Assembly: GCA_965657335.1 (NCBI GenBank)
Contig: CBFHOH010000025.1
Coordinates: forward strand, 1 to 64,000
Reading direction: 5' to 3'
Source of the DNA: UBA4582 sp965657335
GTDB taxonomy: Bacteria; Pseudomonadota; Gammaproteobacteria; Pseudomonadales; Azotimanducaceae
Length of the DNA: 64,000 bases
Positions 26,400 through 35,437 of the stretch are shown here, piece by piece. Both the position numbers and the translations under genes were made by a program. How positions within the stretch are numbered: position 1 is the stretch's first letter; every line of letters begins with the position of its first letter. The notes below the pieces were generated by a model. That model saw only the letters and a program-made list of their open reading frames with translations, had not been told where the DNA came from and ran no database searches.

Positions 26400-26822
26400 A
26401 TGAATAGCGAAAGTTGTATTTGCATCGACGTAAGAACTGCAGCGCAACGGTTGACTGCAATTTATGATCAGGCGATGGCTGCCTCAGGCGTTTCTGTTAA
26501 TCAGTTCTCTCTTTTGCACTTAATTTTCTCGTTAGACACGCCCACGCTCAAAGACTTGGCAGTCGCTAGTGGTTTAGATAGAAGTACGCTTGGTAGGAAC
26601 ATACGTGTAATGGAGAAACTTGGCTTTGTCACCATGCACATTGGTGATGATGCGAGAGTTCGAAATGTGCGCATGACACCAAAGGGCAGCGCAGCATTCA
26701 AAAAGGCTGTGCCTATGTGGCGCGAGGTGCAAACCATGCTAGCGAAAAAAATGAGTACGAAGCAGCATGCGCAGTTCAAAGAAACCCTGCAGACACTCAC
26801 ATCGTCCGCGACGACGGCTTGA
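26400..26822 (+). CDS. MarR family transcriptional regulator
   Basis: 140 residues. The winged helix-turn-helix occupies about 45-100 (SLDTPTLKDLAVASGLDRST then GRNIRVMEKLGFVTMHIGDDARVRNVRMT, the wing with its conserved Asp-x-Arg). It is flanked by dimerisation helices. It lies 22 bases before the molybdoenzyme gene in the same direction and so probably autoregulates and controls that operon. Two cysteines near the N-terminus (residues 5 and 7) could make it thiol- or redox-responsive, which is inference only. Confidence 0.9.
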   Translation: MNSESCICIDVRTAAQRLTAIYDQAMAASGVSVNQFSLLHLIFSLDTPTLKDLAVASGLDRSTLGRNIRVMEKLGFVTMHIGDDARVRNVRMTPKGSAAFKKAVPMWREVQTMLAKKMSTKQHAQFKETLQTLTSSATTA

Positions 26823-26844
26823 AGCAATAATAAAGGAGATCATG

Positions 26845-29034
26845 ATGTCGAAAGAAACACGCTATTCAGTTTGTACGGTTTGCGATATTGGCTGCCAGTT
26901 AAGGACCGAGGCAGAGGATGGCAAAGTGACTCGTGTGATTGCCCACGATAATCCGATGTTAGCGAAAAATATTTGTTTCAAAGGTGTTGCCGTACCGCGG
27001 ATACATAATCATGAAGAGCGCATAAAAGTACCTTTGAAGCGAGTTGGCAAACGAGGTGAAGATAAGTGGGAGGAAATCTCCTACGAACAGGCGATGGACG
27101 AAATCGCAGCAAAACTGAAGGTGCTTGTTGACCAACACGGCCCAGAGACACTGGCGGTATCAACCTCGGGATGGAATACGCAGACCACGCACAGCACGGA
27201 TCGACGTTTCATGAATCTGCTGGGTTCACCGAACTGGATTAGTGGCGTTTCTCTTTGCGCAGGTAATACTGCGGCGGTCAACCGCCTGACTTACGGCTGG
27301 TACCCGATGGCCGACTACGGCAGCACCAACTGCATTGTGTTATTCGGCCATAACCCAAGAAAACATTCGTGGACGCCGATTTTTAATGCCATTAATGCAG
27401 CGAAAGATCGCGGAGCAAAAGTCATTGTTTTAGACCCGCGCGTTTCCGAGCAGGCTGAGACGGCTGATTTGCACCTGCGTTTGAAAGCCGGCACAGACGC
27501 TGCGATGTGCTTGGGTTGGTTGAAAGTGATATTCGACGAAGAACTTTATGACAAGGATTTTGTTCGTGACTGGTGCGTCGGTTTCGACGAACTCCGTCAG
27601 CGAGTCGACGAGTATCCGCTCGAGCGAGTAGAAAAAATCACGGGTGTTGATAAAGCGCTCATTGCGGAAGCTGCTCGAATGTACGCAATGGCTGATGGCG
27701 CCTCGATACCATGGACGCCAATTACTGATCAGCAGATTTCATCCACATCGGCGATTCGTTTGCACTCGATTCTGCGTGCTGTTACCGGCAACCTTGACGT
27801 TGTAGGTGGTGATACTCTTGGTGGGTTTAACCCATCTTATATTCCTGAGTCAGAGCTCGGCTTGCACGAGGTGCTGTCTCCAGAGCAGAAAGCAAAACAG
27901 TTGGGTTATGACGATCATCCGGTTTACACATATCGTGTTGCTGAAATGCTCAAAGAGCCTACAGAAAAGGTTTGGGGGTTTCCCTACGCTGACATAGTGA
28001 TGGGCTGTCATATGGCAAACCCGACTAACGTGTTTCGGGCCATGAAAACCGAGCAACCTTATCCCATCAAGGCATTCATTGTGTTGGGTAACAATGCGCT
28101 GTTGAGCTATCCCAATCAGCATCAGATTTTGGAAGGGATGATGAACCAAGAGCTTATCGTCGCGCATGAATTGTTCATGACGCCGACCGCCATGCTCGCT
28201 GACTACATTTTGCCCGGAGACACGTTTACCGAACGAAATCATGTGGCAGATAGCTGGAGCTGGACAACCAGGCTCACTTTGTCTCAAAAAGTCGTTGAAC
28301 CACCCGAACAGTCATCAAGCACTTATCAATTTTGGCGCGACCTTGCTGTACGTTTTGGTTTTGGCAATGATTTTCCCTGGCAAGACATAGAAGAGATGTT
28401 AGACCATCGCCTTTCTCGCTCGGGTAGGACATTCAAGGAGTTCGAAGCAGGTGGCTTCATGGAAATGCCGATACCTGAGTATCGAAAATACCGAAAGACT
28501 GGCTTCGCGACGCCCTCCGGCAAGGTAGAGCTATACTCGTCAATCCTTGAAGAACTTGGGTTTGACCCATTGCCCTATTATAGAGAAGGTCCTGCCACAT
28601 CGCCCGAATATCCATATATGGTTTTTACGGGGGTCAGGGAAGATCCGTTTTTCCAAACGGGTCAGCGTAACGTGAAGGAACTGAGAGATCGTTGCCCTGC
28701 GCCGAGCGTGTTTATCCACCCTGAAGATGCAACAAGAGACGGCTTAAACGACGGTGACTGGATTAGTCTCGAAACGCCCCATGGCAAGGTTTCAGCGCAG
28801 TTATCCGTGCAATCATCCATGAAGCAAGGTCATCTGCGCGTTCCGCACGGTTGGTGGTACCCGGAAATGCGTGGTCAGGAAAGCCTCGCTGGTGCCTTTC
28901 TGTCGAGTGATGCTGTGCTTTGTTCAGACGACGATGAATTTCTTGATTATGAGCAGGGAATCCCGCACTTTAAGGGTTTCCCAGGCAAGCTTGTAAAAAC
29001 TGCAAAACCCGAACATCTGCAAGTAGCCTCATGA
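26845..29034 (+). CDS. Molybdopterin oxidoreductase with N-terminal 4Fe-4S cluster
   Basis: 729 residues from ATG 26845 (ATG 26842 equally possible; AAGGAG at 26833-26838). Residues 8-50 carry the cluster cysteines as CTVCDIGC and a later NICFKG. The catalytic region has SGVSLCAGNTAAVNR, where the Cys is the probable molybdenum/tungsten ligand. The C-terminal part is the dinucleotide-binding domain (DGLNDGDWISLETPHGKVSA). No twin-arginine signal, so cytoplasmic. The sequence falls with the broad FdhA/PhsA-like group, but no partner subunits follow, so substrate (sulfur compound, formate or hydration chemistry) is unknown. Co-transcribed with the upstream MarR gene. Confidence 0.88.
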   Translation: MSKETRYSVCTVCDIGCQLRTEAEDGKVTRVIAHDNPMLAKNICFKGVAVPRIHNHEERIKVPLKRVGKRGEDKWEEISYEQAMDEIAAKLKVLVDQHGPETLAVSTSGWNTQTTHSTDRRFMNLLGSPNWISGVSLCAGNTAAVNRLTYGWYPMADYGSTNCIVLFGHNPRKHSWTPIFNAINAAKDRGAKVIVLDPRVSEQAETADLHLRLKAGTDAAMCLGWLKVIFDEELYDKDFVRDWCVGFDELRQRVDEYPLERVEKITGVDKALIAEAARMYAMADGASIPWTPITDQQISSTSAIRLHSILRAVTGNLDVVGGDTLGGFNPSYIPESELGLHEVLSPEQKAKQLGYDDHPVYTYRVAEMLKEPTEKVWGFPYADIVMGCHMANPTNVFRAMKTEQPYPIKAFIVLGNNALLSYPNQHQILEGMMNQELIVAHELFMTPTAMLADYILPGDTFTERNHVADSWSWTTRLTLSQKVVEPPEQSSSTYQFWRDLAVRFGFGNDFPWQDIEEMLDHRLSRSGRTFKEFEAGGFMEMPIPEYRKYRKTGFATPSGKVELYSSILEELGFDPLPYYREGPATSPEYPYMVFTGVREDPFFQTGQRNVKELRDRCPAPSVFIHPEDATRDGLNDGDWISLETPHGKVSAQLSVQSSMKQGHLRVPHGWWYPEMRGQESLAGAFLSSDAVLCSDDDEFLDYEQGIPHFKGFPGKLVKTAKPEHLQVAS

Positions 29035-29219
29035 CGCAGCGCTCGGCATGGCAGCATCAACGCGTCGAGATAAAGTCAAAGTTAATGACTTGGGTCGCGA
29101 ACAGGATTTTCTCTTTCAAAGAAAACGGCATTGATGGTTGGCTGAAGCGCCGGATGTTAGGCCCGGCGCTAACATCTAATCTGCAAGATGAGCCTTCAGA
29201 CGAATCGCAAGCTCGCTGA
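29031..29219 (+). CDS. Possible small basic protein coupled to the molybdoenzyme
   Basis: 62 residues starting in an ATGA overlap with the molybdoenzyme stop, the arrangement expected of a coupled operon gene. The sequence is basic with tryptophans (TWVANRIFSFKENG, DGWLKRRMLGPA) and an acidic tail. Its last 44 bases overlap the 3' end of the sulfatase gene on the other strand, and no family is recognised. It could be a chaperone-like partner of the molybdoenzyme or a chance frame. Confidence 0.35.
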   Translation: MTQRSAWQHQRVEIKSKLMTWVANRIFSFKENGIDGWLKRRMLGPALTSNLQDEPSDESQAR

Positions 29220-30570
29220 CAAGGTCTTTACTTGCCTCCTCGTTGACAAGGTTCACAAGCTCTCCAGGGTCATCATTCATATTGAACAGTTCACACGGCG
29301 TCTGGTCTTTTAAGTTCATGGTCAAGCGGTGGCTGGCGTTACGCATACCTGCAAAATTACCAATTCTTGAAAAGAGAAATTCACGACCCTTTATCGGTTT
29401 TTCGACAGCAGCAAGAACAGATTGCCCATGGCAACCTTCAGGCGGCTCCGCGCCACCAATGTCTGCCAGTGTTGCGGTGACATCGGTCAGTTCTACTAGC
29501 GCGTCCTCCGTGCGTGCTTGCGCGCCGCCGGGTGGACGAATGATCAGAGGTACCTGAACTGCGCCGTTATAGAAATTCATTTTGGCCCAAAGTTTATGCT
29601 CTCCCAGCATTTCACCGTGATCACTCGTGTAGACAATCCATGTGTTGTCCAATTGGCCTAATTCTTTTAGCGTGGCCAAGACCTTTCCAACTTTCTGGTC
29701 TACCAATGAGACCATGCCAAGATATTGTCGAATACCAGCTTCGACAAAGTCATGATCCATCATTTGCGTTTGGGAGTGTTTCGACAAAACCGCGAGGTAT
29801 TTTTCCCAACCGGATGTTTTTGCCTCGGGAGGGTTGAGTGGTGGTACATCAATGTTGGCGTTCGCGTAGTATTCCGACCATACCGGGTCTGCGATGAGCG
29901 GGACATGTGGTTGCACAAAAGCGAGCTTGAGCATAAACGGTTTTTCTGTAGACCGTTGCCTTAACCATTGGTTTGTTTCATCGGCGAGAAAGCTGCTCAA
30001 GTCAAGTTCCTGCGGCAATACGCTGGTTTGGCCTCGCCAGTGCTCAGGGGTCAGTCTGAATGCACTTTTGATTTGAGCACGGTAATCATCAAGTTTGCCG
30101 TGCTGCGCAAGATGTTCAGTGTAGGGCGTAGTCAAACGAGAAGATGTATGGAGGTACTTGTCGTATTCCTCCATCACATAGTCCCAACCGAAAGACTGCA
30201 CAAAACCCTCCTGCGAGCGCATGTCGATATTTCCGCCATCCTTTGGTGGTTGGTAAGACTCGTGGTAATGGGTCTTGCCGATCGTGGCAGTCTCATAGCC
30301 AGCACCCTGTAGTTGCTTCATCACCGTAGGCCACTCAGGGTTGAATCCACCATCGTTTGAAATAACGTCGAGCTCGTGCGGATATCGACCCGTGATTACG
30401 CTTGCACGGGAAGGTTGGCAAATGGGACTTTGACACCAGGTTTTGGTGAAGCGAACACCTTCGTTGGCGATCGCGTCGATGTTAGGTGTCTGGACGATGG
30501 GATGTCCGGCACAACCCATAATGTTGTGTCGGTGTTGGTCCGCAAAGATAAAAAGAATATTTGGCTTCAT
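29176..30570 (-). CDS. Type I sulfatase, cytoplasmic
   Basis: 464 residues. It starts directly with the metal-binding strand (NILFIFADQHRHN), with no signal peptide, so it is predicted to act in the cytoplasm. The formylglycine motif C-x-P-S-R is present with Cys51 (ICQPSRASVITG). Further metal/sulfate-binding residues are in TIGKTHYHE and YTSDHGEMLGEHKLWAK. Asp-Gln rather than Asp-Asp at residues 11-12 is shared with choline-sulfatase and some phosphonate monoester hydrolases. It hydrolyses a sulfate ester taken up into the cell, identity unknown. Maturation needs a formylglycine-generating enzyme, which is not in this window. Confidence 0.92.
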   Translation of the reverse strand: MKPNILFIFADQHRHNIMGCAGHPIVQTPNIDAIANEGVRFTKTWCQSPICQPSRASVITGRYPHELDVISNDGGFNPEWPTVMKQLQGAGYETATIGKTHYHESYQPPKDGGNIDMRSQEGFVQSFGWDYVMEEYDKYLHTSSRLTTPYTEHLAQHGKLDDYRAQIKSAFRLTPEHWRGQTSVLPQELDLSSFLADETNQWLRQRSTEKPFMLKLAFVQPHVPLIADPVWSEYYANANIDVPPLNPPEAKTSGWEKYLAVLSKHSQTQMMDHDFVEAGIRQYLGMVSLVDQKVGKVLATLKELGQLDNTWIVYTSDHGEMLGEHKLWAKMNFYNGAVQVPLIIRPPGGAQARTEDALVELTDVTATLADIGGAEPPEGCHGQSVLAAVEKPIKGREFLFSRIGNFAGMRNASHRLTMNLKDQTPCELFNMNDDPGELVNLVNEEASKDLVSELAIRLKAHLAD

Positions 30571-30768
30571 AATATTTTCCAGATTTCGATACGCTCGCTA
30601 CTACAGCACACATCACTAGAGAAGTTCAATCAGCGAGTAATGAAGATCTCTGGCAGTTAAAAAATATCATCGCTAATTATCTAGAGGTGGATTCTGTCTG
30701 ACGGGGCTGATGGAAAACTTGACATAAACCAGTTACATTGCGCCTTTGATTTACAGAGCCCTGGTAAT

Positions 30769-31452
30769 ATGACGAACAACGAAACAGCAAACGCATTTGA
30801 TGCGTTAGTGCGGGAAAGGCGTTCAATTCGCGGTTTTCTCGACAAGCAAGTGCCAGAAGAAACGCTAAAGCAGATTTTTGACACCGCGCGTTGGACACCC
30901 TCGGGTACCAATGTCCAGCCGTGGGAAGTCTGTGTCGCTTCTGGCAACACCCTCGAGCAAATCCGTCAGGGATATATCAGCGGGTTCGATGAGGGCGTCA
31001 AAGTAGTAACGGATCATCAGGCTGATGGCCGCACGGGTGCGCCTTGGAAAGAGAGAAAGCGAAGTTGCGCGCGGGCACTATATCAGTCAATGGATATTGA
31101 ATGGGAAGACAAAGCCGGGCGAGGCTATGCAGCCAGGCGCAACTATGAGTTTTTCGATGCGCCCCATGCTGTATTTTTGGGGATACATGATGTTTTTGGT
31201 ACCCAAAGTGCATGTGATGTCGGAATGTATGCGCAAACGTTAATGCTGGCAATGACGAGTCACGGGTTGGCTTCCTGCGCGCAGGGAACGTTGAGAAATT
31301 ATCCTAATCTAGTGCGCGAGGTGTTTGGTCTTGACCCGGAGGTCAAGATTCTGTTCGGCATCAGTTTTGGTTACGAGGATCAGGAAGCCAAGGTCAATAC
31401 GGCTCGTACCGATCGTGCACCGCTGGAAGAGACGGTGCAGTTTCTCCGTTAG
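30769..31452 (+). CDS. Nitroreductase family flavoprotein
   Basis: 227 residues. The FMN-binding start RERRSIRGFLDKQVPEE and the following ARWTPSGTNVQPWEV are classical for the NfsB/NfnB-like superfamily. YAQTLMLAMTSHGLASCAQG and FGISFGYED complete the FMN site. Likely NAD(P)H-dependent two-electron reduction of nitro-aromatics, quinones or enones. It is divergent from the sulfatase gene and convergent with the TPR lipoprotein gene. Confidence 0.9.
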   Translation: MTNNETANAFDALVRERRSIRGFLDKQVPEETLKQIFDTARWTPSGTNVQPWEVCVASGNTLEQIRQGYISGFDEGVKVVTDHQADGRTGAPWKERKRSCARALYQSMDIEWEDKAGRGYAARRNYEFFDAPHAVFLGIHDVFGTQSACDVGMYAQTLMLAMTSHGLASCAQGTLRNYPNLVREVFGLDPEVKILFGISFGYEDQEAKVNTARTDRAPLEETVQFLR

Positions 31453-31492
31453 AACTCAAACAAACTCCCATAACCCCAAAAGATAAGCGGGA

Positions 31493-33223
31493 CTAGATCG
31501 CTGCGATCATCTTGCGCACTTCATCCAGTGAAGGGCGCGAGGAAACAGCGCCCTCTGTGTTTTTGAGCAGCATGTTAAAATACTTCTGTGCGACTTTGGT
31601 ATCACCCATGTCAAAGGCGGTTTTGCCAGCACCATAGATACTGTTGTATCTACCGGGTGTTCTCACTAGTGCGAGTTTGTAGGCCGCATGTGCGTCAGCA
31701 GTACGTGATTGATCCAATAGCATGTCGGCATACAGTTCTTCTGCTGGCAACATATCGCCGGGGCCTGACGCTGAGTTTTCGGTCAGGGCGTCTCTGTCAG
31801 AAGCCTCTTTCATCATCGAAAGTGCGTTCTGCGTTTTTCCACTCGCGTATTGTTGCCATGCCTTTACGGTCAACACTTGTACATCTATTTTGTCTTTGCT
31901 TTTTGCCAGGGGCTTGATGCCCGCCATGTTTTCGCCCATTTGAGACAGAATTTCAATATCTTCATTGGCTTCATCTGGACGCCCTAAACGTGAAAACGCG
32001 AGCGCTCGGGCGAAATGGGTGTTGCTTACCTCCCTGTCATGTTCATCTGCCCAAGGGAAGTGGGCTGGCATGCGCGGTGCCAGCGTGATGGCTGACGTCC
32101 AGTCTTTGCGTTCAAGGACATATCTGACCGGAATAGCGGCATAGGCGAATGAAATTGCACTGCGACCAGCTCTTTCAAATTCGGGAATATCGAGCGCAAA
32201 CATCTCTTTCTGTATCCGTGCGGCGGAGGCGTCATCCCCTTTTTGCAAATGTGCATACATCAAATAATCCATCGCATGGGGATAGTGGCTGTTTACCGCG
32301 CCGTTAGCGACGCATAATTCGATGGCTGAATCTGCAGAAACGTCGTTCCACTTAATTGCCTTGCTCCATTCACCGAGCCTCGTGTAGGTATGTGTCAACA
32401 TATGTGAGGCATGGGGAACTGCTGGCGTTATTTCACCATAATGGTCGGCAGTCTTAAGTGCTTTGCCGGCGAGGTTGGCGGTATCAAATGCGTGAATGAC
32501 GTAATGATGTCCACCAGGGTGATTAGACGATTCTGTCAGAATGTCCAATGCAAGCTGTCCTGCCTCTTCTCTGTCATCGTCACTGCTAGCGATTGCGATT
32601 TTGAACAAAGCATTAAACGCTTTTGCGTCCATATCGGCTGGCATGCTCGTGGATATCTCGTCCCACACGCGAGACATATTTACGTAGCCTTCTTTCATCG
32701 TCTGGTTAGGACCGCCGGTATAAAAGGCTTCCGCAGTTTTAAAATATCGTTTTTCTCGCGGCGTTGTGTCGGTAATTGCTTGTGCTTTTTTCGTTAGCTC
32801 AAGTCCCCGTGAATAGTCCTCTGCGTTAAGATTATCGCGCCACAATGGATGGATCTGGGTCATGGCTTGACCCCAGTAAGCCATCGCGCAGTTTGGATCA
32901 GCGTCATCGGCCATGGAAAAAACAAATTGTGCTTCTCGATACATCATGTTGTGCATCAGTGCGACACCACGCTCGACGAGGGCGCCAGCTTCCGTGCTGC
33001 AAGAGCTTGGGAAGTCGATATCCCCAACGGGTGTTGTAAGCAAGTCAAATTTCGGTCCATTCGATGCATTCACGGTGGGTTTCGAAGGGTTAGCTGTGAT
33101 GCCTTCGTCGGTCGTTTGCAGCGCTGCCGTTGTCTGTTCAACAGTGTTTGCGTCATTATTTGGGCTACAGCCTAGGATGAGGCCGATGCTGCAAAGGGCA
33201 GTGAGTAACCAAAGCTTGTTCAT
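31493..33223 (-). CDS. Tetratricopeptide-repeat lipoprotein
   Basis: 576 residues. A lipoprotein signal peptide ends in LILGC, with Cys19 as the lipidated residue, followed by a Ser/Thr-rich linker. From about residue 75 the protein consists of helical TPR-like repeats, including the family-typical FSMADDADPNCAMAYWGQAM, a His-rich ASSNHPGGHHYVIHAFD-like segment and HASHMLTHTYTRLGEW. It probably scaffolds an envelope complex or, through the His-rich pockets, binds metal. It is followed upstream in the same direction by a SCO-type copper chaperone gene 55 bases away, suggesting a shared role. Confidence 0.8.
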   Translation of the reverse strand: MNKLWLLTALCSIGLILGCSPNNDANTVEQTTAALQTTDEGITANPSKPTVNASNGPKFDLLTTPVGDIDFPSSCSTEAGALVERGVALMHNMMYREAQFVFSMADDADPNCAMAYWGQAMTQIHPLWRDNLNAEDYSRGLELTKKAQAITDTTPREKRYFKTAEAFYTGGPNQTMKEGYVNMSRVWDEISTSMPADMDAKAFNALFKIAIASSDDDREEAGQLALDILTESSNHPGGHHYVIHAFDTANLAGKALKTADHYGEITPAVPHASHMLTHTYTRLGEWSKAIKWNDVSADSAIELCVANGAVNSHYPHAMDYLMYAHLQKGDDASAARIQKEMFALDIPEFERAGRSAISFAYAAIPVRYVLERKDWTSAITLAPRMPAHFPWADEHDREVSNTHFARALAFSRLGRPDEANEDIEILSQMGENMAGIKPLAKSKDKIDVQVLTVKAWQQYASGKTQNALSMMKEASDRDALTENSASGPGDMLPAEELYADMLLDQSRTADAHAAYKLALVRTPGRYNSIYGAGKTAFDMGDTKVAQKYFNMLLKNTEGAVSSRPSLDEVRKMIAAI

Positions 33224-33278
33224 TTCCAGTCTCCGTATTGGTTAAGACATCGCTAGATGTGTGGATCGCACATGCGGG

Positions 33279-33863
33279 TTATCTAGCTAACGCCATTATT
33301 TGCTCAGCCATCTTCTCTGGTGGCAGGGCATGATTAAAGTGTTTGAGTAACTTTCCGTCTCTGCCCATGAAGTAGGTATAGGCGGTATGGTCTACCAAGT
33401 AATTAGCCGTATCATCAGATTTGGCTGAATAAACACGATATTTCGATTTGATATCTTTGACCTGATCAACGGTCCCGGTTAACCCGATAAGATTCTTGTG
33501 AAAATATTTAACGTACTGGGCCATCAGCGCTACCGTGTCTCTTTCCGGATCGATGCTGATAAAAACCGGAGCGATGTCCTCAGCAATATCAGAGTCGACC
33601 ATGCTAAGTGCCTTGCTCATGATTTGCAGGTCCGTTGGGCACACGTCTGGGCAATAGGTGTAGCCAAAATAAACCAGCATATATTTACCCAGAAAGTCTT
33701 CATCGGTGACGGGTTTGTTGTGATGGTTGATCAGACTGAAAGCGCCACCGATGGCTTTCTCGCTACGCTCGGCAAAGGTGGCGCTGCTTGATAAAAGCAC
33801 CGTTAGCGCAAGTATTGCGCTTGCCAATATCGGTGCTGGATAATGATGGTGGCTGGGGTTCAT
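33279..33863 (-). CDS. SCO1/SenC family copper chaperone
   Basis: 194 residues. A signal peptide (about 1-31) exports the protein. The thioredoxin-like core holds the copper-binding CPDVC with Cys71 and Cys75, and the distal ligand His159 in LVDHTAYTYFMG, so the complete Cu site is kept. SCO proteins insert copper into the CuA centre of cytochrome oxidase or act in thiol redox control. No oxidase genes are adjacent; the neighbours are a TPR lipoprotein and a MFS carrier. Confidence 0.93.
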   Translation of the reverse strand: MNPSHHHYPAPILASAILALTVLLSSSATFAERSEKAIGGAFSLINHHNKPVTDEDFLGKYMLVYFGYTYCPDVCPTDLQIMSKALSMVDSDIAEDIAPVFISIDPERDTVALMAQYVKYFHKNLIGLTGTVDQVKDIKSKYRVYSAKSDDTANYLVDHTAYTYFMGRDGKLLKHFNHALPPEKMAEQIMALAR

Positions 33864-33912
33864 AGTGATTTAATTATTTGTGCCTTTGACTTTACACCAT
33901 ACCACCAAAGAC

Positions 33913-35373
33913 TTAGGTATCCGAATTCGCGCTTGCGAGCTTTTCGACGATTTCTCGATGCTTTTGTCGGGTGAGCGAATATCGAAGGAACAAAACGACT
34001 GCGACCAAATTACAAATCGAGGTAAGTGGCCCCTGAAACAAGCCAAGATTGAAGATGATATCCGCTGGTACTTCGCCGGGTACGGCATTTTTGGGAAAAG
34101 CGATTAAGTCCAGCGCAATGCCGCCGATGACTGTGCCCAACGCTGAAGCAGCTTTGCCCGCGAATGCTCTGGCAGAATAAATGACACCCTCTTGTCGCTC
34201 TCCTGTCTTAAGTTCAAGCTCGTCTGAGATATCAGCAAACATGGAGTTGATGGTAATGAATACCACCGGCACAAGCACTGCAGATATGAAAGAAGAACCT
34301 ATTAGTAGTGGCAGCAGAACGGGATTGCCGTTTTCTGGCAGAATCTCGAATAGCCGAAGTACGATCATCCAGTTAACGCTGATCAGCGAAATCGTTGTGC
34401 CCCCGGCTAAGCACCATTTTTTATCGAACACGCGAACCATATAGGCCGCAAGTATTGAACCGACCGGTAGTCCCAGTAGTACGCCAATAGGGATGAGCCG
34501 CAGCTGATTAGTTTCCAGCCCCCAGAAGTGAATGCCCATGAATGGAGTGAAGGCGCCCTCAATCGACAAAACCAGTGTCAGCAGTAATAGTCCGAAAAAA
34601 ATCGAGCGGTAGGAGGGGCTTGAAAACGCAGTGGTTAGTTCCTTGATCAACCTTCGTGGGCCAAGCGGTTGGGTTGCCGGTGAGCCGTTAGACAAATTAG
34701 GTATTTCACTGCGTGTGCCCCAGACGCACAACATGATCGCTGTGAAAGCGATGACCCCCGCCGATGCGGCCATTTTTGAATATCCGTCGGCGTAGTACAT
34801 GCCGTTGGCCAGATTCTCCTGCGGCGGAAAGACGAAGGTGAGCATCGCAAAGTAGAAGCCGTAACCTGCGGCAGCGCCAAACAGCAGGCCGAACGAGAAT
34901 AGTGAATTTCTGTCATTGTAGTCAGTGGCCATTTCCGCACCCAGTGCAAGATGTGGAATATGGTACAAGGTCAGAAAAGTCCTCACTGAAACGGCAAAGA
35001 CCAGCACCCAGCCGAAGTAAAACAACTCGCTCATGCCATCCGGTGGAAAAAATAGTAGAAACAACGTGATACCGAGTGGCGCGGCGGACGCAAACATAAA
35101 CGGGTGGCGTCGACCCCAGCGAGATTGAAATCTATCAGAGACAGAGCCGGCGATCGGGTCGCTAATGGCGTCGAAAATGATCGCGACCGCAAGCGCGATC
35201 GAGGTTAATGTTGCGGAAACACCCAGTATTTGATTGTAGTAAAACAGCAGAAATGAGTTGAACGCAGAGTTCTTGACGCCTTCACCAATTTGGCCAATTC
35301 CCCAGAATACTTTGAGTTTGGTTGGCAAAAAATGCCGGCTACGCGTTGATTGTTCTTGTGTTGCAGTTTGCAC
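33913..35373 (-). CDS. MFS transporter of the GPH (MelB-like) cation symporter group
   Basis: 486 residues from a GTG with AAGAG upstream. About twelve helices; family features are KVFWGIGQIGEGVKNSAFNS, the helix-2 loop DPIAGSVSDRFQSRWGRRHP and TLYHIPHLALGAEMATDYNDR. These resemble glycoside-pentoside-hexuronide symporters such as MelB. It would move a sugar, sugar acid or glycoside with Na+ or H+. Its position just downstream of the aldonolactone-oxidase operon makes a sugar-lactone or sugar-acid substrate plausible. Confidence 0.87.
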   Translation of the reverse strand: MQTATQEQSTRSRHFLPTKLKVFWGIGQIGEGVKNSAFNSFLLFYYNQILGVSATLTSIALAVAIIFDAISDPIAGSVSDRFQSRWGRRHPFMFASAAPLGITLFLLFFPPDGMSELFYFGWVLVFAVSVRTFLTLYHIPHLALGAEMATDYNDRNSLFSFGLLFGAAAGYGFYFAMLTFVFPPQENLANGMYYADGYSKMAASAGVIAFTAIMLCVWGTRSEIPNLSNGSPATQPLGPRRLIKELTTAFSSPSYRSIFFGLLLLTLVLSIEGAFTPFMGIHFWGLETNQLRLIPIGVLLGLPVGSILAAYMVRVFDKKWCLAGGTTISLISVNWMIVLRLFEILPENGNPVLLPLLIGSSFISAVLVPVVFITINSMFADISDELELKTGERQEGVIYSARAFAGKAASALGTVIGGIALDLIAFPKNAVPGEVPADIIFNLGLFQGPLTSICNLVAVVLFLRYSLTRQKHREIVEKLASANSDT

Positions 35374-35437
35374 TAATTGCTCTTGAGAGAGATAGGTTAG
35401 TTACTCTACCAGCTAAAGCGCAACGATGGATTTATTT

